Positions 53,954 to 62,000 of a stretch of DNA of 64,000 nt are shown piece after piece; within the stretch, counting starts at the first letter, position 1, and the number at the start of each line of letters is the position of its first letter. A program made the position numbers and the translations under genes. The DNA is from Natronoflexus pectinivorans (GTDB lineage Bacteria; Bacteroidota; Bacteroidia; Bacteroidales; Marinilabiliaceae): contig NZ_SLWK01000012.1 in NCBI RefSeq assembly GCF_004345615.1, positions 54,006 to 118,005 on the forward strand. Reading direction: 5' to 3'. The notes below the pieces were generated by a model, which was not told the DNA's origin, ran no database searches, and saw only the letters and a list, made by a program, of their open reading frames with translations.

Positions 53954-54838
53954 ATGTATTATAGAAGAAAGATATTATTGGCATTGCTACGCCAGTTTGG
54001 AGGAAAGCTTGATAAGATTAGCCTTCAAAAATTGTTGTTCCTTTTTGTAAGGCAACAAGATAAAAAGTCGTTTTACTTTGTTCCATATCGTTTTGGGTGT
54101 TACTCATTTCAGGCAAATGCTGACCTGAAAACACTAACTAAATACAATCAAACGGAAGAGACGGAAAATGATTGGATATTAGTAGATGAAAAAGACTATT
54201 GCCAAGAACTTAACACTAAAGATACAGCTGCATTAAGGAATATAAAGGTCGAATTTGGTGATTATGATAGCCGTAAGTTAATTGAATTAACATACAAAAA
54301 CTTCCCCTTTTTTGCTATTAATAGTACGATTGCAGATAAATTCTTATCAAAGGATGAATTGTTAAAAGTTGAGAGCCAACGAATCCGGAAGACGGAAACA
54401 ATTTTGTTTACCATTGGATATGAAGGGATAACATTGGAACAGTATATCAATAAGTTGATTGTTAATGATATTAAAGTTCTTTGTGATGTTCGTAAGAATC
54501 CAATGAGTATGAAGTTTGGGTTTAGTAAAAGTCAACTTAAAAATGCTTGTCAGGGTGTCGGTATTGAATATAAGCATATTTCAACCGTTGGCATTGAAAA
54601 TGATAGAAGACAAGAATTAAACACTCAGGCTGATTATGATAAGCTGTTTGTTTTTTATAAGGAGAGTATTTTGCCAACAAGGACAATGGAACAACAAGAA
54701 TTACTTGATTTATTAATTGATAAAAAACGAATTGCTTTAACCTGTTTTGAAGCCAATGTAAGACAATGCCATAGAAAGCATTTAGCTGATTCTATTTCAG
54801 TCATGAAGGGTTTTAATTACGAAATTAAGCATATTTGA
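53954..54838 (+). CDS. DUF488-domain protein with Panacea/SocA-like N-terminal domain
   Basis: A 294-residue protein. The C-terminal half (from about residue 148) is a DUF488 domain: ILFTIGYEGITLEQYINKL, LCDVRKNPMSMKFGF and ALTCFEANVRQCHRKHLADS with the conserved cysteine and CHR motif. The N-terminal 130 residues (RRKILLALLRQFGGKLDKIS, then LQKLLFLF and VPYRFGCYSFQANADL) resemble the Panacea/SocA antitoxin-type domain (DUF4065); this is my own pattern match. The start is the ATG at 53954, not the TTG 15 bases earlier, which lies inside the promoter box. The stop overlaps the next start (TGATG). Activity unknown; it does not fit glycan synthesis. Confidence 0.78.
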   Translation: MYYRRKILLALLRQFGGKLDKISLQKLLFLFVRQQDKKSFYFVPYRFGCYSFQANADLKTLTKYNQTEETENDWILVDEKDYCQELNTKDTAALRNIKVEFGDYDSRKLIELTYKNFPFFAINSTIADKFLSKDELLKVESQRIRKTETILFTIGYEGITLEQYINKLIVNDIKVLCDVRKNPMSMKFGFSKSQLKNACQGVGIEYKHISTVGIENDRRQELNTQADYDKLFVFYKESILPTRTMEQQELLDLLIDKKRIALTCFEANVRQCHRKHLADSISVMKGFNYEIKHI

Positions 54839-55665
54839 TGACTCGAAAGAAAGTCCTCATAACTGTAACAACATATCCGTTGCCATCAAGAAGTTATGAT
54901 GAGTTGGTTTGTACTGCCGGAGTTCTGGAGAATGGTGATTGGATTAGAATTTATCCGGTTCCTTTAAGTTTCTTAATCGACTTGAAAGGAACAGGAACTG
55001 TGAAAAATGTAAAATATACATGGATTGAACTTGATTTGATTAAACGGCAAGATGATTTTCGCCCCGAAAGTCACTCGCCTGTAAATTATGATTTCAAAGA
55101 TATTGTTGTAGGTGATACAATCAAAACCGATGGGAATTGGATATTAAGAAAGGATTATTGTTTAAAGACTATTTTCACTAATAAGAAGAAACTACTCGAA
55201 GAATCTAAAGCTCCTAAGAATTTATCCTTAGCTACATTTAAACCCACTAAAGTGATTGGAGTCGAAATTGAAGAGGACGATAGAGAGTGGAAAGATGAGT
55301 GGAAGGAACTAAGAAATCAAGGTAGCCTTTTTGAAACAGTAAAGCCAATTGAGGATTTGATACCAAAGCTTCCGTATAAGTTTTTCTATCGATTTATTGA
55401 CGATGAAGGTGTTGAAAGTAGGTTAATGATTGAGGATTGGGAAATTGGAGCTTTATATTGGAATTGTTTGAGAAGAGCCGATGGAGATAACGGAATTGCA
55501 TTGAGAAAAGTGAAAGAGCAGTATGAAGATAATTTTATCAGAAATAAGGATTTGTACTTTTTCCTTGGAACAACAAAAGAATGGCACAGAAGAAGAGCCA
55601 ATAATCCATTTGTTATAATTGGTGTTTTTTATCCGAAGAAAGAATTGCAAGGAAGATTGTTTTAG
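54838..55665 (+). CDS. Conserved partner of the DUF488 protein, unknown function
   Basis: A 275-residue soluble protein. I do not recognise a named domain. Marks that look conserved are an N-terminal strand KVLITVTTYPLPSRSYDELV, then CTAGVLENGDWIRIYPVPLSFL, and a C-terminal FLGTTKEWHRRRANNPFVII. The middle is acidic and aromatic. The ATG shares one base with the stop of the DUF488 gene, so the two are translationally coupled and probably form one functional unit. I recall similar pairs in other Bacteroidota, but cannot verify that here. Confidence 0.72.
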   Translation: MTRKKVLITVTTYPLPSRSYDELVCTAGVLENGDWIRIYPVPLSFLIDLKGTGTVKNVKYTWIELDLIKRQDDFRPESHSPVNYDFKDIVVGDTIKTDGNWILRKDYCLKTIFTNKKKLLEESKAPKNLSLATFKPTKVIGVEIEEDDREWKDEWKELRNQGSLFETVKPIEDLIPKLPYKFFYRFIDDEGVESRLMIEDWEIGALYWNCLRRADGDNGIALRKVKEQYEDNFIRNKDLYFFLGTTKEWHRRRANNPFVIIGVFYPKKELQGRLF

Positions 55666-55902
55666 TTGCAAGATGTGTTTTTTACCACTTAAAAAAACTA
55701 GACAGAGTTTAATTTACACTCCCCTAAGAAAACCAGTAAGTCCCACAAATCCAGTTGTATAATCAAGGTTTTGTAAGGGGTGTTTCTGTCCGAATAACCT
55801 TTAGCGAATCTTCTTTGTCTTCAATTTGGCCATGTAGCTATAAAGTTTAAAGATAAACTCATAACACTTTGCACTTCCAAAACGTTCAATTTCTAAATTT
55901 TT
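55666..55902. other. Gap with inverted repeat, between cassette and PGT gene
   Basis: No gene. CCCCTAAGAAAACC at 55721-55734 pairs with GGTTTTGTAAGGGG at 55767-55780 (12 of 14). Further on, ACACTTTGCAC near 55870 resembles a -7 box with C for T at its first position, a possible promoter for the three downstream genes. Confidence 0.35.
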
Positions 55903-56496
55903 ATGCTCAAAAGAATATTTGATTTTCTCCTTTCTCTGTTTTTGTTGTTGATTTTTTCTCCTCTGTTTGTTTTGGTGGCTTTGGCTATCATGCTGACGGA
56001 TGGCTTACCGCTTTTCTTTATTCAAAAGAGAGCGGGAAAAAACGGGACATTTTTCAGAATGTATAAGTTTCGTACCATGAGTGTGCGAAAAGAAGCAGCT
56101 GATGGAAGTTTTGATGCAGGTGATGTCAGTCGGGTGACAACCATTGGCCGGTTGCTGCGGAAAAGCAAGCTTGATGAATTGCCTCAATTGTTTAACGTTC
56201 TAAAAGGTGAAATGTCCTTTATTGGACCTCGTCCCGAAGTTGAAAAATGGGTGCAGACTTACCCTGAGCGTTGGTCGGTGGTATTGTCCGTAAAACCCGG
56301 GATTACAGATAATGCATCACTTGAGTTCAGAAATGAAGAGGAGATTCTTATGGCTGCCGAAGATAAGGAGGGTACCTATCGCAACGAAATTTTACCCCGG
56401 AAACTTGATTTGTATGAAGATTATGTGAGGAATAACAGTTTCTTTGGCGATTTATTGATAATTGTCCGTACTTTTTGGGCCGTACTTTTTAAATAG
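55903..56496 (+). CDS. PglC-like monotopic phosphoglycosyltransferase
   Basis: A 197-residue small sugar-phosphate transferase that starts lipid-linked glycans by moving a phospho-sugar from a nucleotide sugar to undecaprenyl phosphate. It has one N-terminal re-entrant hydrophobic helix (about 7-32, with the proline of FSPLFVLV), KFRTMSVRKEAADG, LRKSKLDELPQLFNVLKGEM (the catalytic D-E pair in LDELPQ) and SFIGPRPEVEKW. Short catalytic-core-only form, as in PglC, not the long WbaP form. It is the only initiating enzyme in the window. Confidence 0.92.
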   Translation: MLKRIFDFLLSLFLLLIFSPLFVLVALAIMLTDGLPLFFIQKRAGKNGTFFRMYKFRTMSVRKEAADGSFDAGDVSRVTTIGRLLRKSKLDELPQLFNVLKGEMSFIGPRPEVEKWVQTYPERWSVVLSVKPGITDNASLEFRNEEEILMAAEDKEGTYRNEILPRKLDLYEDYVRNNSFFGDLLIIVRTFWAVLFK

Positions 56497-56513
56497 TTTA
56501 ATCATAGTTAAAT

Positions 56514-57521
56514 ATGCAAACCACCGTTTACGTTGACCGTGCCTGCGACATCCTTTATTCGTCGTATTATATCTATGGACTGAAAAAGATTTTTGGGAAG
56601 GTTAAATTTTCAGGGAAATTTTTCAGCCAGTTTAAGCATAATAACACTTTTGTGCCGGTTGTTGTAAAGACCGGCAAAAACCTGACAAAGTTGGTTTTCG
56701 ATTTTGGCGATAGTTACGTCATTGATGAGGCGGCAATGGATTGGTGTGATGCATACGGGAAAATAAACATCAACCCTGAAAAAACTGATTTGTCGAAATA
56801 TCCGAAATTGGTTTCCGTTGGTCCCGGGTTTGCTATTCGTTTGTATTCAAAAGCAGGCACAGCTTTAAGAGCCGTTTTTAATTATCTTTTAACCAATAAA
56901 AGAGTTCCGGATAAGCGTCGATTTTTTGCCGACTATTATGCGCAAATGAACCGGCAATATTTAAGCTATTATCAGAAAAAAGAGACAACCGGCGATTATA
57001 TCTTTTTCGCCGGAGCCTTATGGAAAAAGGAGGAGCAAACCAACCAATACCGAGCAAATTACATCAGAGCATGTAAGAATGTTGACGGCGTAAAATTTGA
57101 AGGAGGTTTTGCTCCGCGTTCCCGGAATGACATTCCGGGATATGATGATTTAACCATGGAAGAAAAAGTTCCCATGTCTGATTATCTCACAAAAATTAAG
57201 GATTCGGCAGTTGTTTTTAATACACCTGTTATATTGGATTGTCATGGATGGAAATTAGGAGAGTTCATGGCTTTGGGAAAGGCCATGATTGCCACTCCCA
57301 TCAAGAATCTTTTGCCGGTTCCTTTGGAACACGGCAAAAATGTTCATTTTATCAATGGCAATGAAAACGAAGTGTTTGATGCTGTTAAAAAGCTTACATC
57401 TGACCATTCATATCGCCATCAAATTGAAAACAACATAAAAGAGTACTTTAACGCCCATGTTACTCCCGAAAGGAGCGTGGAAATTGTATGTGAGAAGGCT
57501 GGCGTCAGTTCCGGCAAGTAG
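56514..57521 (+). CDS. Putative glycosyltransferase
   Basis: A 335-residue protein with the look of the C-terminal half of GT-B enzymes: YIFFAGALWKKEEQTN, then VVFNTPVILDCHGWKLGEFMALGKAMIATPI and NVHFINGNENEVFDAV, similar to the donor-binding part of GT1/GT4-type proteins. The N-terminal part (VYVDRACDILYSSYYIYGLKK) is unusual. It lies between the initiating transferase and an aminotransferase, so it is likely to add the second sugar; that is inference. Confidence 0.65.
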   Translation: MQTTVYVDRACDILYSSYYIYGLKKIFGKVKFSGKFFSQFKHNNTFVPVVVKTGKNLTKLVFDFGDSYVIDEAAMDWCDAYGKININPEKTDLSKYPKLVSVGPGFAIRLYSKAGTALRAVFNYLLTNKRVPDKRRFFADYYAQMNRQYLSYYQKKETTGDYIFFAGALWKKEEQTNQYRANYIRACKNVDGVKFEGGFAPRSRNDIPGYDDLTMEEKVPMSDYLTKIKDSAVVFNTPVILDCHGWKLGEFMALGKAMIATPIKNLLPVPLEHGKNVHFINGNENEVFDAVKKLTSDHSYRHQIENNIKEYFNAHVTPERSVEIVCEKAGVSSGK

Positions 57522-57544
57522 TACCAAATTAATGATTTTATACG

Positions 57545-58711
57545 ATGTTGAAAATTCCATTCTCCCGTGTCTCATGCAGTGGCAATGAGTTTAAATATTT
57601 AGAGGAAGTAATAAACAGCGGATGGCTCACCACTGCCGGAAAGGCTATGAAGTTTGAAGAGATGTTCAAGGAACGAACCGGTGCAAAGTATGCCTGTTCT
57701 GTAAACAGTTGTACTGCTGCGCTTCATTTAGGTTTGGAGGCGTTGGGGGTGCAGCCAGGTGACAAGGTGTTTGCTCCGGATATGACCTTTACAGCTACGG
57801 CTGAGGTGATTCGTTATTTAAACGCCGATCCGGTATTTCTGGATGTTGAGTACGAAACTCAGCTGATTACTCCTGAAATTCTTTCGGAAGCCATCAAAAA
57901 GCATCCCGATGTAAAATATCTGATTGTGGTTCACTATGGCGGCCATGCTGCCGAGATGCTGAACAGCCGGGGGACAGGGATTCTTGATATTTGTAAAAAA
58001 CATGGAATCCGGGTGATGGAGGATGCTGCGCATGCTTTTCCGGCATCTTTGAACGGGAAAATGGTTGGGAATATGGCTGATGTAACCTGTTTCAGCTTTT
58101 ACGCCAATAAAACCATAACAACCGGCGAAGGCGGTATGCTAACCACCAATGATGAGGATATTTACAAGCGGGTTAAAACCATGCGTTTGCATGGTATTAA
58201 CCGAGATGTTTGGGACAGATTTACATCGGATAAACCGTCATGGGAATATGATGTAGTGGCTCCAGGGTATAAATATAACATGCCTGATATAAATGCGGCT
58301 ATTGGTATTGCCCAAATGGAATATGCCGAAGAGATGAGATTGGCGCGCCAAAAAGTGGCAGAGATTTATTATCGGGAGTTGAGCGATATGCCAATGATTG
58401 ACTTGCCTGCATGTAAAGTGCCTCTGGAGAATCATGCCTGGCATCTGTTCCCTGTGGTTTTGAATGAAAAATCACCTGTTTCGCGTAATCAGTTTATTGA
58501 GTTAATGTCGGAGGCAGGAATAGGTACTTCTGTCCATTATAAACCCATGCATCGCATGAGTTACTATCAAGATAGATATCAGCTTAAACCGGAAGATTTT
58601 CCTGTGGCGGAAAAAATCTGGAAGGGGAATGTATCGTTGCCCATTTATCCGCTTTTAACTGGTGAAGACATTGACACAATTGTGGCAACAGTGAAGAAAA
58701 TCCTCTCATAA
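57545..58711 (+). CDS. DegT-family nucleotide-sugar aminotransferase (PglE/ArnB-like)
   Basis: A 388-residue PLP enzyme of the group that aminates 4-keto sugars of UDP. It begins IPFSRVSCSGNEFKYLEEVI with SGWLTTAGKAMKFEE, has SCTAALHLGLEALG, VMEDAAHAFPASLNGK and CFSFYANKTITTGEGGM with the PLP lysine. PglE, ArnB and LegC are relatives; its place after a PglC-like enzyme suggests a bacillosamine-type route, but neither the 4,6-dehydratase nor the matching acetyltransferase is next to it. Last gene of the + strand locus. Confidence 0.88.
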   Translation: MLKIPFSRVSCSGNEFKYLEEVINSGWLTTAGKAMKFEEMFKERTGAKYACSVNSCTAALHLGLEALGVQPGDKVFAPDMTFTATAEVIRYLNADPVFLDVEYETQLITPEILSEAIKKHPDVKYLIVVHYGGHAAEMLNSRGTGILDICKKHGIRVMEDAAHAFPASLNGKMVGNMADVTCFSFYANKTITTGEGGMLTTNDEDIYKRVKTMRLHGINRDVWDRFTSDKPSWEYDVVAPGYKYNMPDINAAIGIAQMEYAEEMRLARQKVAEIYYRELSDMPMIDLPACKVPLENHAWHLFPVVLNEKSPVSRNQFIELMSEAGIGTSVHYKPMHRMSYYQDRYQLKPEDFPVAEKIWKGNVSLPIYPLLTGEDIDTIVATVKKILS

Positions 58712-58734
58712 ATATCATATCTGAAATGAACCAA

Positions 58735-58775
58735 ACAACAACGGCTGCCTTTTTAGGCAGCCGTTGTTGTTTAGT
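58735..58775. terminator. Bidirectional terminator between convergent units
   Basis: Sixteen perfect base pairs: ACAACAACGGCTGCCT / AGGCAGCCGTTGTTGT with a TTTT loop. It ends the polysaccharide locus on the + strand and sits exactly at the stop codon of the small - strand gene, so it probably serves both. Confidence 0.8.
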
Positions 58776-58974
58776 CATCCCACGAGTCAAGTGGGTTTTT
58801 TTCAAACATCCTATCCCTAAAAGGAGAATTGTTATTTGCTTTTTGTGGTGAGGTCTCTTCAAATGCAGATGGAAAAACGGGAGGTCTAGATTCTCCAAGC
58901 AAAGTAATGGTAAAATCACAAGGGACTATTGTGATTTTTGGTGAATGATATTCTTTTTTTAATATACAGTCCAT
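58771..58974 (-). CDS. Small conserved-looking protein
   Basis: A 67-residue protein. The segment KKEYHSPKITIVPCDFTITLLGES resembles the small Bacteroidota proteins that begin K-K-x-Y-x-x-P-x-I and continue with a hydrophobic stretch and L-L-x-x-S; such genes are often missed. The rest is polar and rich in P, N and S. It ends against the terminator and begins about 34 bases after the peptidase gene on the same strand, so it may be the last gene of that transcript. Function unknown. Confidence 0.55.
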   Translation of the reverse strand: MDCILKKEYHSPKITIVPCDFTITLLGESRPPVFPSAFEETSPQKANNNSPFRDRMFEKNPLDSWDD

Positions 58975-59007
58975 TCCAACACCTCCAGCTTATACCGTTC
59001 TACCAAT

Positions 59008-62000
59008 TTAAAAGACAATTTTTCTATTCTTCACATTATTCTCCCATATTATTGAAATAATATAAATGCCTCTCTGGGGAAGATTTATATTGTTTTCTGC
59101 GTAAGGTTGGAGTGTTCCGGTTGAAATTCTCCTTCCTGTTGAATCATAAAGCAGATAGAAAGGTGATGATTTGGTTTCGGGGTAAACGATAATTCCATTT
59201 TCAGAGTTATAAACATGTACGTCATCATTGCTTGGGTTTTGTATCTCTGAATTCAATTCCTCTTCAAACCCGGTGGCGGTTGATTTGGTGATAATGAGTT
59301 CGAAACGGTCATCAATGAATGTTGGAGTCAACTCCTCCTTCTCAAATTCAGAATTCTCATCATCATCAATGCTGATTAAAACCCTGTGTATTTGTCCGGA
59401 AGTTAATTCGGTAATATTTCCGGTAAGTTTGTCATTGAGAAAAACTATGGTGTTTTCAGGTAATTGATAATCGCCTAATTTTATGATTAGGACTCCGGAT
59501 TTCCTAATATAAACACCAATTGGGATGGTCATGTTATCCTCAGGTGGCAATGCATTTATTGCTAATTTTCTTGATTGGGATAAACTATAAATTTCTGCCA
59601 TATCCGGATTACTACCAAATAGTTTCTCGCTGTCAAATCTATCAGAACCGTTTTTGGTTGCTTCAGCAACCAAAGCAATGGCGGCTTCGTCTGTGTAGCC
59701 ACCAAATAGAGATTGAATTTTCAAATAAGGGTAGTTTAGTATTTCTTCTGTTTTGAGATATGAAAAGGGGTTTTCAGTGATTGCCTCTGGAGTGAATGTG
59801 ACTGAGCCATTGGTTTGGCCCTGTGTGATTCTTACCCAGATTGCATGGGATGACGGTATAAGATATGGAGGTGAATTTAATCCCACTCCTAATCCTGTAT
59901 GGTTGTTATAAGCGGCATAAGTTCCTGTTTCATTCTTGTAAATCCAGAAAAGGTCGTCAATATTCTCCTTTTCAAGAAGTCGCCAATCCACCGCTGCTGT
60001 GTATGGATTCCCGATGAAATTCCATCCCAGCCCTGCGGAAGTTCTTGTTACAGGAACCATTATTGAACCCGAATTCAGAACTCCTGAGAACAGGATTGGG
60101 GAGTTGTTTTTAAAAACCATACCTGTACCCGGAACAAAAGTTGTTTCATCATCCATTATGACAAATGTACCTGTTGGGTTATGATATGTATATGTTGTGC
60201 CGGTAATACCTGTAAAAGTTTTTGTTGCCAATGAGCCTGAAACCGGGGAACTCATGGCATAATTGTATCCAGCGTTTGTAATAATTTGCTCAATTTTCAC
60301 ATTTTCAGGCGACACTATCAGACTGCCACCTTTGGCTACATACGAAGCATTTACATCGACAGAAGATTTAAGGCTGAATTTATCTGTTATGGTTAAAACA
60401 CCGCTGTTGTGAATCAAACTTGCTCCCGCAGCAATGGTTATATTGCTTATGGAAATGTCGTTATTGACGACTGGGAAATTCTGGCTTTGAGCACTAATAT
60501 AAACGCTCATACCTGGTAGTGGTACTCCGTGACTCCAGTTTCCTGCGTGACTCCAATCCCCGGAAACGGCTCCTGTCCATTCATTTATTATTTCTGAATC
60601 GTCATCTGTCTCAACTATTACTGTATAGCTTTTTTGAGTGCCATTTTCAGCAGTTACAGTATAAACTACCGGAATTGAAAAATCCTGTGATTCTCCTGAT
60701 GCCGGGTTTATGGTGGCGTTTAAAGATACAGATATTTCAGGTGTAAGTGAGTTAATGTTTGTGCCGGGAGGCATCAGCACAAGGATGGTTTCTTCTTCAT
60801 GATTGATGTTGGAGCTAATCTGACCGGAAATAACGAAAGATGAAATTTGTTTATTATCGCTTGCGACAGTTGACACATAAACTGTATATACTCTTTGGCT
60901 ATTATTGACTCCTGTTACAGTGTATTCTACAGGATCAGTGAAGTCCTGATTAACTTCAGAAGCCGGTGAAATGATGGTGTTGCTAGTTAACCCAATGGTA
61001 GGGCTTAGAGAACTGATGTTGGTGCCAGTCGGCATGGAGATGTGAATGGTGCGATTCGATTCGTTAATAAGAGTGCTGTTTTCCTGTCCCGGAATGGTAA
61101 ATGATGTGATCATTGGTGCTGGTGGAACTGCCAGGGAGTTTTCCCTATAGGCATGATTAATCAGCCAATTGTCCGGGTCAAACTGTATGCTGGAAACGGG
61201 TTTGTTGTGATTGAAATGGTACGATTGCAGTTTATGTGTATTGTAAATACGCTCCCTTACATATGTCCCATCATTAAAGTTTATTTTTAACTCTACTCTA
61301 TTGTCAAAGATTTCCCGGAATCCATGCCATTCTTTTTGGACTTGATTGAGAGTTACCCCTGTTATCCCGGTAGATGGATTATATTGGAAGTTGTAATCGT
61401 AATCTGCAAAACCAACGTCATATACCCATTGATCGAAAAAGTTATATAAGTTCCTCCCGGATAATGTTTCGACGTATTGTCGAAACATTTCGGTATCAAC
61501 ATATTTATACTTAAATAGAGGATCCTGTGCATAGGATTTAATGATGTCGAAAAACATTTCATCACCCAAATAGTGGCGGAGCATATGAAGCACCCATGCG
61601 CCTTTTTGATAATAGTAGGTAACAAAAACCTCAGAAGGATTGCCATCATCTTGCAGAAAAAGAGTTTGGGTTTCATTCCACCTTGAATTCATGTCATTCA
61701 TCCATGAATGATAGGCGTTTTTGCCATTTACATATTCTTCGTAGAGAGCTTCGGCGTAGGTAGCAAATCCTTCATTAAGCCAAATATGTTTCCATGGGGT
61801 ATTGGTAATAGAGTTTCCAAACCACATATGCGCTAATTCATGAACCACCAGCCACCAGACACCCGGTGCAACGGAGCCCATAACTGAGTTGGTTTGGTTT
61901 TCAATAAACCAGTAATGAGCAATTTGGGTCATCCCATAGGTTTCATCTTTAAAGGGATAATCCCCAAAGTAATGGATAAAGGCATCGAACAATTCAGGTA

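Noticed and set aside
53954..55665. CRISPR, prophage or transposase genes around the cassette
   Set aside because: No repeat-spacer array, integrase, transposase or phage structural gene is visible in the window.
58584..58919. 111-codon - strand frame across the terminator
   Set aside because: It crosses the 16-bp terminator hairpin and the end of the aminotransferase gene; the shorter frame at 58771-58974 has a better protein pattern.
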